A DNA stretch of 64,000 bases from Brevibacterium luteolum (GTDB lineage: Bacteria; Actinomycetota; Actinomycetes; Actinomycetales; Brevibacteriaceae): contig NZ_JABEMC010000001.1 of NCBI RefSeq assembly GCF_013004595.1, forward strand, positions 682,001-746,000, given 5' to 3'. Shown here one piece after another: positions 56,747-64,000 of the stretch; position 1 is the stretch's first letter; each line of letters opens with the position of its first letter. A program made the translations under genes and the position numbers. Below the pieces are notes generated by a model. The model was given only the letters and a program-made list of their open reading frames with translations. It ran no database searches and had not been told where the DNA came from.

Positions 56747-57438
56747 ACGCATGCTCTGTTGTCGTCCTCGCCCCGCACCCTGACGATGAGGTCCTCGGCT
56801 GCGGAGGCACGATCGCCCGCCTGGCCGAAGCCGGCGCAGACGTCACCGTCATCGCCGTCGCCGCCGACGTCCCACCGCTCTATCCTGCAGGAATCGACGC
56901 CCAGGTCCGGGCAGAAGCACGTGCGGCCCACGAGATCCTCGGAGTGACGGCGACGGAGTTCCTCGGCTTCCCCTCCGTCGAACTCGCCCGGCTGTCGGTG
57001 GCCGAACTCAACGGAGCCGTCCAGGAGCGCATCCACCGGGCCAAACCCGATATCGTGCTCCTGCCCTTTCCTGACCGGCACATCGACCACCGCGCCGTCT
57101 TCGACGCCGGCATGGTCGCCACCCGTCCGATCGGCGACGCTGCCGAGATCTCGGTCGTGGCGATGTACGAGACGATCTCCGAGACCTTCTGGAACGCACC
57201 GGGAGCCGAGCCGACGTTCGCACCGAACTGGGTCGTCGACATCACGGACACGATCGAACGCAAGACCACGGCATTCGCCGAATACGCCTCCCAGATCCAG
57301 GAGTACCCGGACGCCCGCTCCACGCAGGCACTCGAAGCGCTCGCCCTGTTCCGCGGCAGCCAGGCCGCGATGGAGTACGGAGAGGCCTTCCAGATCGTCA
57401 GGATGCTCACCACTGCCTCGTCTGCGTGGCCCCTATGA
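56743..57438 (+). CDS. PIG-L family deacetylase
   Basis: A 231-aa zinc N-deacetylase. The metal motif is APHPDDE (residues 10-16), with a later HIDHRAV motif. Family members remove acetyl groups from GlcNAc-containing lipids, mycothiol precursors or bacillithiol precursors. Inside this operon it probably de-N-acetylates a sugar of the lipid-linked intermediate or the nucleotide sugar. GTG 56743 overlaps the aminotransferase stop by 4 nt. Confidence 0.9.
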   Translation: MNACSVVVLAPHPDDEVLGCGGTIARLAEAGADVTVIAVAADVPPLYPAGIDAQVRAEARAAHEILGVTATEFLGFPSVELARLSVAELNGAVQERIHRAKPDIVLLPFPDRHIDHRAVFDAGMVATRPIGDAAEISVVAMYETISETFWNAPGAEPTFAPNWVVDITDTIERKTTAFAEYASQIQEYPDARSTQALEALALFRGSQAAMEYGEAFQIVRMLTTASSAWPL

Positions 57439-58781
57439 CAGGTGCCGACCGCTCGGCTGGGAAGAACGACAACCCAGGACGCATCAGCACCGACGCCGTC
57501 GTCGTGGCACTGGGCTACCTGACCTCCTTCGGCTACCCGCTCGTCGCCCTGCCGTTCCTGGCGCGCGCCATCGGTGCTGAAGCCCTCGGCCTCCTCATCG
57601 TCACGCAGGCGGTCCTGCAGATCGTCGTGCACATCTGCGACTACGGCTTCTCCGTCAGCGCGCTGCGCCGGGTCGCGGTGCGCAACCGCGACGACGAGCT
57701 CAGCGAGATCATCGCCTCAACCCTGACTGCGAAAGCCGTGCTGCTGGGCGGCAGCGCGGTGGTCGTGCTCGCGGTGGTCGCGGCGGTGCCGGGCCTGCGC
57801 CACCTGCTTGGGATCTTCGTCATCGGGCTGGTGCTCGTGGCCATCGGCACCGCGTTTCCCAGCTGGCTGCTGCAGGGCCTGGGCCGCTTCACCGAGTTCT
57901 CGCTTGTCCTGGCCGCCAGCCGGCTGCTGGCCCTCATCGGACTGCTGCTCACTGTGTCGGGGCCCGAGGATCTGCCGTGGGCGCTGGCCTGGCAGTTCCT
58001 GCCGCTCGCCCTGGCCGCCGTCATCGGCTGGGGACTGCTCGCCCGCACCGGGCACCTGCGCTGGCAGCGTCCAACCCGTGCCTCGGTGCGCTTCGCCTTC
58101 GCCGACGGCGGGCACCTGTTCGTCGGCCACATCGCACTCATGTCCATGGGCGCTGTCAACAGCGTCATCCTCGGCGCGCTCGCCGGTCCCGTCCAGACCG
58201 CCTATTTCGGCATCGCCGAACGTCTCTCCAATGCCGGGCGCGGCATCATGGGCGGAGTGCAGGACGCGATGCTGCCGCGCATGTCCCACGCCGTCGGCAA
58301 CCCGAATGCCGCAAGCGTGCGCCGCACCATCACCGCCGGAATCATCGGCGGCTATCTGCTCGGCGGGCTGGGACTCATCATCTTCGCCCCCGTCCTGCTG
58401 CCCTGGTACCTGGGCCCGGGATACGAGGCGGCGGTTCCCCTTGCCCAGCTCGCCGGAGCCACGCTGTGTGTGGCCGGCGGCTCGGCACTGTTCAACCTGC
58501 GTGCCGCTGCTGCCCACCGGTTCCGGGCCATCGCCGCCGTCACCTCGGCGACGGCCGTCATCCACCTGCTCGCCCTCATTCCCGCCAGCGCACTCTTCGG
58601 AGCGTGGGGTGCTGCCTTCACCGTGCTCGGTTCCGAGGTGCTGCTGTGCCTGACGTTCAGCATCGACGCCAGCCGCCACCGGCGCAGGCAGGCCGCTGAG
58701 GAATCCGAGGTCCACTCGACAGATGCGAAAGGAGAATCGTGGAGCGCAACCCGACCTTCACAGTCGTCACGCCAACGCTGA
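57435..58781 (+). CDS. Oligosaccharide flippase (Wzx-like)
   Basis: A 448-aa polytopic protein with about 12-14 helices, similar to the polysaccharide-synthase/MATE-like flippases. The N-terminus has GYLTSFGYPLVALPFLARAI and GLLIVTQAVLQIV. It should move the lipid-linked repeat unit across the membrane. ATG 57435 overlaps the PIG-L stop (ATGA). The 3' end overlaps the next gene by 43 nt and encodes a hydrophilic tail. Confidence 0.88.
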   Translation: MTGADRSAGKNDNPGRISTDAVVVALGYLTSFGYPLVALPFLARAIGAEALGLLIVTQAVLQIVVHICDYGFSVSALRRVAVRNRDDELSEIIASTLTAKAVLLGGSAVVVLAVVAAVPGLRHLLGIFVIGLVLVAIGTAFPSWLLQGLGRFTEFSLVLAASRLLALIGLLLTVSGPEDLPWALAWQFLPLALAAVIGWGLLARTGHLRWQRPTRASVRFAFADGGHLFVGHIALMSMGAVNSVILGALAGPVQTAYFGIAERLSNAGRGIMGGVQDAMLPRMSHAVGNPNAASVRRTITAGIIGGYLLGGLGLIIFAPVLLPWYLGPGYEAAVPLAQLAGATLCVAGGSALFNLRAAAAHRFRAIAAVTSATAVIHLLALIPASALFGAWGAAFTVLGSEVLLCLTFSIDASRHRRRQAAEESEVHSTDAKGESWSATRPSQSSRQR

Positions 58782-59716
58782 ACCCAGGGGAGGGGCTGGA
58801 AGCCTCCCTCACCTCGGTGCTGGCCCAGACCCGCGCCGATTTCGAACTCATCGTCATCGACGACGGCTCGGCTGAGCCCTTCGACCACCGCCTGCCCGCA
58901 GATCCCCGCATCCGGCTCATCCGCCACGAGACGAACCGCGGCTACGGCGCAGCGACGAACACGGCGCTGGCCCAGGCGCGTGGGGACTGGATCGTCTTCG
59001 TCGACGACGATGACACGATCGCGCCCGACTACCTCGCACAGATGGAAGCCGTCGCCCACCAGCACGGGGCGGACTTCGTGCTCGCCCCGATCCACACCCG
59101 CCTGCCGTCTGGCCGCCGCTCACGGCTGGCATGGTCACCCCCAGGATCCGTGTCCACCGGCGCCGAGGCGGTCGTCGCCGTGCTGGCCGGTAAGATCGTC
59201 GCCTCCCAGCACCTGCTCATGGCCCGCGAAGCACTCGTCCACCCGGCCCCGGAGGACAACGCCTACTCAGACTTCGCCTTCGTCGTCGCCAACCTGCTGA
59301 ATGCTGCGACGGTCGCCTACACCGAAACCGGCGTCTACGACTACGTCATCCACGACCGCTCCGTCACCGGGACGCTGCGGACCAGCGTCTGGGACCTCGG
59401 CCGGCTGCCCGAACTCATCGAACCGCACCTGCGGGCCGCCTTCGACGAACCGGCAGCCACAGCCCAGCTGGAACTGGCCCGCGTCCTCGTGCTCACCGAG
59501 ATGCTGCACAAGGCCGCCCGCGAACCCGAGGCGACACCGCTGCGAAGCGACGTCACCCAGTGGTGCCGCCGCCGCATCCGCCGGCAGGAGCTCGCCGCCT
59601 CCCTGCGCAGCCGCCAACCGGCCACCGCCGCCTCACTGGCGCTGGCCAAGGCCAGTCCCGCGCTGCACCGGCGGGCCTATCAGGCGCGGCAGAAGCGCAA
59701 GGTCGCCTCATCGTGA
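58739..59716 (+). CDS. GT2-family glycosyltransferase
   Basis: A 325-aa GT-A enzyme. The N-terminal nucleotide-sugar fold has TVVTPTLNPGEGLEASLTSV, FELIVIDDGS and the metal-binding VFVDDDDTIAPDYL (DxD). It is the third glycosyltransferase of the operon, probably completing a repeat unit of about four sugars with the priming residue. GTG 58739 follows AAAGGAGA. A basic Arg/Ala-rich C-terminus may touch the membrane. Confidence 0.92.
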   Translation: MERNPTFTVVTPTLNPGEGLEASLTSVLAQTRADFELIVIDDGSAEPFDHRLPADPRIRLIRHETNRGYGAATNTALAQARGDWIVFVDDDDTIAPDYLAQMEAVAHQHGADFVLAPIHTRLPSGRRSRLAWSPPGSVSTGAEAVVAVLAGKIVASQHLLMAREALVHPAPEDNAYSDFAFVVANLLNAATVAYTETGVYDYVIHDRSVTGTLRTSVWDLGRLPELIEPHLRAAFDEPAATAQLELARVLVLTEMLHKAAREPEATPLRSDVTQWCRRRIRRQELAASLRSRQPATAASLALAKASPALHRRAYQARQKRKVASS

Positions 59717-60756
59717 GTCATGTGGGCAGGCTGCTGGGACTGCTGTGCCTCCTGGCCCTGACCGCGTGTGCCGGGACTGGGCCGACAGAGCCGGACGCAG
59801 AGACTGCAGACCGGATCGCCGCTGTCCTGCCAGCCGAGGCAGTGCAATCCGGCTTCACCGTCGCTGCTCCCGGAGTCGATGAGGTCAGTCTCCAGGCGTT
59901 CACCGATGACGTCGAGGAGATCCGGTCCGCGGGCGGCACCTGGGTGCGCTTTGCGGTCCGCTCCTACGATGTGCTCGACTCCTGGGGTGAAGGAGACGCG
60001 ATGCACTGGGACGAGGCCGCACTGGGCCGCATCGACGCCGCCGTCGACATCGCACGCCGCGCAGGACTTCACATCTACTTCATCACGGCGGACAGCTACC
60101 GCTCCGATGTCGTCGGCGACCGCTACCGGGCGATGATGGAACAGTACTGGGACGTGCTCGCCGCCCGCCTCGGCGACCGCGTCGACGTGTGGCAGGTGTT
60201 CAACGAAGCCGACGGCACCCACTTCGGCACCCACGCCGAACTGCCCCAGCCCCTGCCGCGCACCTACCTGGCAGACCTGCGCGACCTGCTGACTCTGGCT
60301 GGCAAGACGATCAAGCACCGCGCACCCGGGGTGATCGTGACGACGAATGCCGGCGGATTCCCCCTCGGCGACGTGACCGAGAAACGCTGGCACCGCTACT
60401 TCGACGCCCTCGCCCCGGCCCTCGACGTGCTCGCCGTCGGCGCCTACCCGCAGACCGACGGCACGCTCATCAGCGAAATGCCCGCGCGTGTTGACCGGCT
60501 GAGCGAATCCTTCGGAACACCCGTCATCGTCGCCGAGGTCGGACTCCAGACCTGCACCGGCTGCTTCAGCGAGGACGAACAGGGCAGTGCGCTCAGTGAG
60601 ACACTGCACCGGCTGGCAGACTCCCAAGCCGTCCTCGTGCTCGTCTACACGCTGCGTGATGACGGCGAATCGCAGTTTGGGATCTTCACAGGCGACGGCG
60701 CACCCAAAACCGGGACCGAGGCGATCATCGACGCCCTTCCCGACGGCACCTCCTGA
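59713..60756 (+). CDS. Lipoprotein glycoside hydrolase (clan GH-A, PslG-like)
   Basis: A 347-aa exported lipoprotein: signal peptide SHVGRLLGLLCLLALTAC with the lipobox cysteine near residue 19. The TIM-barrel part shows the GH-A pattern, with acid/base glutamate in VFNEADGTHFG and nucleophile glutamate in VIVAEVGLQT. It resembles in layout PslG, an exopolysaccharide-associated hydrolase of Pseudomonas; substrate and exact family are not fixed. The GTG start overlaps the GT2 stop (GTGA). It is the last gene of the operon and may trim or release the polymer outside the cell. Confidence 0.8.
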   Translation: MSHVGRLLGLLCLLALTACAGTGPTEPDAETADRIAAVLPAEAVQSGFTVAAPGVDEVSLQAFTDDVEEIRSAGGTWVRFAVRSYDVLDSWGEGDAMHWDEAALGRIDAAVDIARRAGLHIYFITADSYRSDVVGDRYRAMMEQYWDVLAARLGDRVDVWQVFNEADGTHFGTHAELPQPLPRTYLADLRDLLTLAGKTIKHRAPGVIVTTNAGGFPLGDVTEKRWHRYFDALAPALDVLAVGAYPQTDGTLISEMPARVDRLSESFGTPVIVAEVGLQTCTGCFSEDEQGSALSETLHRLADSQAVLVLVYTLRDDGESQFGIFTGDGAPKTGTEAIIDALPDGTS

Positions 60757-60787
60757 CATCCCGCCGTCGGGAATCGCAGCGTTAGGA

Positions 60788-61762
60788 TCAGGGCTTGAGG
60801 ATGACCTTACCGGTCGTCTTGCGGCCCTCGAGCGCACGATGCGCCTCGGCAGCCTCGGCGAGTGGGAACTCGTGGCCGACGCGGAAGTCGAGCCAGCCGG
60901 TTGAGAGCCCGTCGAAGAGCATGCGCGAACGCTCGGCCAGCTCCTCGGGGCTGCGGACGAACCACTGCAGCGAGGGGCGGGAGAGGAACTGCCCGCCGGA
61001 GGAGTTGAGCCGCTGGATGTCGAAGGGCTCGACCGGCCCGGAGGCGGCGCCGAAGAGCACGAGCGAACCACGCACCTTGAGCGAGGCCAGTGAGGCATCG
61101 AAAGTGTCCCTGCCGACCCCGTCATAGGCGACGTCGACACCCTCACCGTCGGTGAGCTCGCGGACAGTGGCGGCGATGTCGACGCCCTCACCATAGAGGA
61201 ACACCTCATCAGCGCCGGCACCGCGGGACAGCTCTGCCTTCTCCTCAGTCGAGACCGTCGTGATGACGCGGGCGCCGAGGTGCTTGGCCAGCTGGGTGAG
61301 CAGCAGGCCCACCCCGCCGGCACCGGCGTGGATGAGCGCGGTCTGACCCGGTTCGATGCGGTGCGAACCGGTCGCCAGATACTGGGCGGTCAGGCCCTGG
61401 AGCGGAATCGCGGCAGCGACCTCATCGGACACACCTTCGGGCACCCGCAGCACGCCGTCAGCCGGGACGGCGACACGGGTGGCATAGGAGCCGGGCGCGT
61501 TGTGCCAGGCGACCCGGTCGCCGACGGAGAAACCGGTGACATCATCGGCAACAGCGATGACGCGTCCGGCGCCTTCGCTGCCGACGATGTGCGGGAACTC
61601 CATCGGATACAGGCCGCTGCGCCGGTAGGTGTCGATGAAGTTGATGCCTGCAGCGGCGACCTCGACGAGGAGCTCGCCGGGACCTGCCTGCGGGTCGTCG
61701 ATCTCGGTGCAGCGCAGCACCTCCGGTCCGCCGGCTTCGATCGCCTGTACAACGTGGGCCAC
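60788..61762 (-). CDS. NADPH:quinone oxidoreductase, zeta-crystallin type
   Basis: A 324-aa medium-chain dehydrogenase without zinc sites. Marks are AAGINFIDTYRRSGLYP, AAIPLQGLTAQYL and the NADPH-binding HAGAGGVGLLLTQLAKHLGA. It reduces quinones by one electron in characterised relatives. The GTG start follows AGGAGGGG on this strand. It is divergent from argC with only 44 nt between them, so the two promoters overlap; no functional link is apparent. Confidence 0.93.
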   Translation of the reverse strand: MAHVVQAIEAGGPEVLRCTEIDDPQAGPGELLVEVAAAGINFIDTYRRSGLYPMEFPHIVGSEGAGRVIAVADDVTGFSVGDRVAWHNAPGSYATRVAVPADGVLRVPEGVSDEVAAAIPLQGLTAQYLATGSHRIEPGQTALIHAGAGGVGLLLTQLAKHLGARVITTVSTEEKAELSRGAGADEVFLYGEGVDIAATVRELTDGEGVDVAYDGVGRDTFDASLASLKVRGSLVLFGAASGPVEPFDIQRLNSSGGQFLSRPSLQWFVRSPEELAERSRMLFDGLSTGWLDFRVGHEFPLAEAAEAHRALEGRKTTGKVILKP

Positions 61763-61771
61763 AACCCCTCC

Positions 61772-61806
61772 TGAATAAAGTTTGATGATGCGGTATGATT
61801 ATGCAT
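61772..61806 (+). promoter_or_regulatory. argC promoter with ArgR-like boxes
   Basis: TGAATAAAGTTTGATG at 61772-61787, then TATGAT (-10, 61794-61799) within GATTATGCATATG, 7 nt before ATG 61807. The A+T-rich TGAAT and TATGCATA elements resemble ARG-box half-sites. The same arrangement precedes argJ. Confidence 0.6.
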
Positions 61807-62886
61807 ATGTCGCGAATGTCAGTCGCAGTCTCAGGCGCCACCGGCTACGCCGGCGGTGAGGTCCTCAGGCTGCTGAGCAGTCACCCGGAACTTCACGTTA
61901 CAACGGTCTGCGGCCATTCGAGCGCCGGTGACCGGCTGGCGGTCCACCAACCCCATCTGCTCGCCTACGGCGACATGATCGTCAAGCCCTCGACCGCCGA
62001 AGTGCTCGCCGGCCACGACGTCGTTGTCCTCGCCCTGCCGCACGGCGCCTCGGGCGAGATCGCAGCCGCACTCGCCGAGACCTCACGTGAGACCCTCATC
62101 ATCGACCTCGCCGCCGACCACCGCCTCATCAGCCCAGCCGCCTGGGAGGCCTTCTACGGCAGCGATCATCCGGGCACCTGGACCTACGGGCTGCCCGAGA
62201 TGCTGCTGGCCGACGGCACCAAACAGCGCGAGCGCCTGCGCGAGACCCGCCGCATCGCAGTGCCCGGCTGCAACGTCACCGCGGTGACGCTTGGCCTCGG
62301 CCCGCTGCTGCAGGCCGGGCTCATCGAGCCGACCGGGCTGAATGCCGTGCTGGCCAACGGCGTCTCCGGAGCCGGCAAGGCACTCAAACCCCACCTGACG
62401 GCAGCCGAGATCCTCGGCAACGCCTCACCCTACGGCGTTGCCGGCATTCATCGGCATGTGCCCGAGATCGAGCAGAACCTCAACCTCGCCCTCGGCGCCG
62501 ATCCCGCAGAGGGGCCGGTGCGCATCTCCTTCACCCCCACCCTCATTCCCGTCAGCCGCGGCATCCTCGCCACCCTCTCAGCCGTTCCGGCCGGTGGTGC
62601 GCAGCTGACCCGCGAGGCCGTCGCCGAGGTGTATGCCGGCGCGTACGCCGATGAGCCCTTCGTGCACATGCTCGCCGAAGGCACCTGGCCGCAGCTGTCG
62701 GCGGCGACCGGGTCGAATACCGCCCACCTCCAGTTCGGCATCGACGAGCGTGCCGGCCGGATCGTCACCGTCGTCGCCCTCGACAACCTCGTGCGCGGCA
62801 CCGCCGGCCAGGCGCTGCAGTCGGCCCACCTCGCCCTCGGCTTGCCTGAGGCGACCGGGCTGCCGACCGGGGGACTGGCTCCCTGA
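61807..62886 (+). CDS. argC: N-acetyl-gamma-glutamyl-phosphate reductase
   Basis: A 359-aa NADPH-dependent reductase of arginine synthesis. The N-terminus has [20 protein letters not shown] (cofactor binding). The catalytic cysteine is in [14 protein letters not shown], and the histidine lies in [14 protein letters not shown] 61807 is chosen since it stands 7 nt after the -10 box TATGAT, implying a leaderless message; ATG 61795, 61801 and 61816 are alternatives. argJ follows after 146 nt with its own promoter. Confidence 0.96.
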   Translation: MSRMSVAVSGATGYAGGEVLRLLSSHPELHVTTVCGHSSAGDRLAVHQPHLLAYGDMIVKPSTAEVLAGHDVVVLALPHGASGEIAAALAETSRETLIIDLAADHRLISPAAWEAFYGSDHPGTWTYGLPEMLLADGTKQRERLRETRRIAVPGCNVTAVTLGLGPLLQAGLIEPTGLNAVLANGVSGAGKALKPHLTAAEILGNASPYGVAGIHRHVPEIEQNLNLALGADPAEGPVRISFTPTLIPVSRGILATLSAVPAGGAQLTREAVAEVYAGAYADEPFVHMLAEGTWPQLSAATGSNTAHLQFGIDERAGRIVTVVALDNLVRGTAGQALQSAHLALGLPEATGLPTGGLAP

Positions 62887-62941
62887 GGGTGGACGCCCGG
62901 CCAGGCGGTCGTGACTTCCCTCACCATGACACCGCAGGGGA

Positions 62942-62980
62942 TGAATAAAGTTCACTTCTGATGTATTGTTATGCATATTG
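62942..62980 (+). promoter_or_regulatory. argJ promoter with ArgR-like boxes
   Basis: TGAATAAAGTTCAC at 62943-62956 (arms TGAA/TTCA), then TATTGT (-10, 62964-62969) followed by TATGCATATTG. The layout closely copies the argC promoter region. Confidence 0.6.
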
Positions 62981-62983
62981 AAG

Positions 62984-63005
62984 GGCGGTGGCCGTTGCCA
63001 CCGCC
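62984..63005 (+). other. Hairpin in the argJ leader
   Basis: Perfect 9-bp stem GGCGGTGGC / GCCACCGCC with a CGTT tetraloop, just after the expected transcription start and 27 nt before the argJ ATG. No T-run follows, so stability or translational control is more likely than termination. Confidence 0.55.
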
Positions 63006-63032
63006 GACTCGTCAGCCGAATGGAGTCGCATC

Positions 63033-64000
63033 ATGAGCGTGACCTACCCGCGCGGCTTCCGCGCCTCAGGCACCACCGCCGGACTCAAGCCCAGCGGCAA
63101 GACCGACCTCGCCGTCGTTGTCAACGACGGCCCTGCCGATGCGGTTGCTGCCGTCTACACCGCCAACCGCTGCAAGGCCAACCCGGTGCTGTGGAGCCAG
63201 CAGGCCTCCGCCGACGGCACCGCACGCGCGGTCGTGCTGAATTCCGGTGGTGCGAACTGCTACACCGGCGACTACGGCTACGAGACCACCGAACTCACCG
63301 CCACCCGCACCGCCGAACTGCTCGGCACCGATGCCAGCGACGTGCTCGTGTGCTCGACTGGGCTCATCGGCGTCGGGGGACCGGAGTTCCGCGAACCGAT
63401 CCTCGACACCCTCCCCGCTGCCCTTGAGGCTGCTGCCGAGACCCCGGAGGCAGGTGCCGCAGCAGCCGAGGCGATCATGACGACCGACACCGTGGCCAAG
63501 ACCGCCACCCGCGAGGGCACCGCCTACCGCATCGGCGGCATGGCCAAGGGTGCGGGCATGCTCGCACCGGGACTGGCGACGATGCTCGTCGTCATCACCA
63601 CCGATGCCGTCGTCGAATCGGGCGACCTCGACATCGCCCTGCGCGCGGCGACCCAGAAGACCTTCGACCGGCTCGACACCGACGGCTGCATGTCGACCAA
63701 CGACACGGTCATCGTCATGAGCTCGGGAGCCTCCGAGCACCAGGCCGACCTCGTCGAATTCACCCGCCTGCTCACCGAGGTGTGCGGCGAGCTCACCGCC
63801 CAGCTGCACACGGACGCAGAGGGCGCCGGCCACGACATCACCATCACCACCCGCGGAGCGTTCTCCGAACAGCAGGCCGTCGACGTCTCCCGCGCAGTCG
63901 CCCGCTCGAACCTCTTCAAGGCCGCAGTGTTCGGCGAGGACCCCAACTGGGGCCGCGTCGTCGCCCAGGTCGGCACCACCGATGCCGAGTTCGACCCGCA
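63033..64000 (+). CDS. argJ: Bifunctional ornithine acetyltransferase/N-acetylglutamate synthase, truncated by the window end
   Basis: The first 322 codons are present. ArgJ recycles the acetyl group between acetylornithine and glutamate in arginine synthesis. The N-terminus reads TYPRGFRASGTTAGLKPSG. The nucleophile threonine of the self-cleavage site is in GGMAKGAGMLAPGLATMLV (A-T-M-L), and the beta-subunit part includes VFGEDPNWGRVVAQ. ATG 63033 follows TGGAG. The remaining arg genes probably lie beyond the window. Confidence 0.96.
   Translation, partial: MSVTYPRGFRASGTTAGLKPSGKTDLAVVVNDGPADAVAAVYTANRCKANPVLWSQQASADGTARAVVLNSGGANCYTGDYGYETTELTATRTAELLGTDASDVLVCSTGLIGVGGPEFREPILDTLPAALEAAAETPEAGAAAAEAIMTTDTVAKTATREGTAYRIGGMAKGAGMLAPGLATMLVVITTDAVVESGDLDIALRAATQKTFDRLDTDGCMSTNDTVIVMSSGASEHQADLVEFTRLLTEVCGELTAQLHTDAEGAGHDITITTRGAFSEQQAVDVSRAVARSNLFKAAVFGEDPNWGRVVAQVGTTDAEFDP

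Overview
The window is a high-G+C actinobacterial chromosome segment. The best fit is the order Micrococcales, probably Brevibacterium or a close relative. This rests on gene order (dapA-rnj-ftsK-pgsA-cinA-clgR-DUF3046-recA-recX-miaB-miaA-dapF-hflX-dinG, then lexA beside a LysM gene), on PriA replacing HisA in the his operon, and on many TANNNT boxes placed 6-8 nt before start codons, as in leaderless actinobacterial transcripts. The genus is inference; nothing was searched.

Layout. 1-13.6 kb: the end of dapA, RNase J, FtsK, an Ldh2-family oxidoreductase, pgsA, cinA, the ClgR regulator behind an ECF-type promoter, DUF3046, recA behind a perfect SOS box, recX, a small membrane gene pair on the minus strand, miaB-miaA-dapF. 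13.7-19.5 kb: a methyltransferase, hflX-dinG, and lexA divergent from an SOS-type LysM membrane protein with LexA boxes between them. 19.5-24.7 kb: hisC-hisB-unknown-hisH-priA-SseB-like, then udk. 24.8-30.7 kb: catalase with its FurA regulator (minus strand), an AbgT/M20 pair for p-aminobenzoyl-glutamate use, and DUF1844. 30.7-32.5 kb: the infC-rpmI-rplT operon, with infC starting at a rare ATC codon behind a terminator-like attenuator. 32.5-41.7 kb: an rRNA methyltransferase, a methyltransferase, a broken panB fused by deletion to a truncated antisense methyltransferase, pheS-pheT, a short-chain dehydrogenase and an ABC1/UbiB kinase.

41.8-60.8 kb is the accessory part. Two very large LAL-type LuxR regulators in tandem sit behind an A+T-rich, near-consensus promoter. 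They are followed by an eleven-gene, tightly overlapping exopolysaccharide or capsule operon: priming sugar-phosphate transferase, two GT4 and one GT2 glycosyltransferases, a polymerase-like membrane protein, a Wzz-like protein with a dead kinase domain, PglF/CapD dehydratase, DegT aminotransferase, PIG-L deacetylase, flippase, and a lipoprotein glycoside hydrolase. Together they look like a Wzx/Wzy-type pathway that makes and exports a polymer containing an amino-dideoxy sugar.

60.8-64 kb: a quinone oxidoreductase divergent from argC, then argJ running off the window. argC and argJ have near-duplicate ArgR-like promoter regions. I saw no tRNA or rRNA genes, insertion sequences, prophage or CRISPR array.
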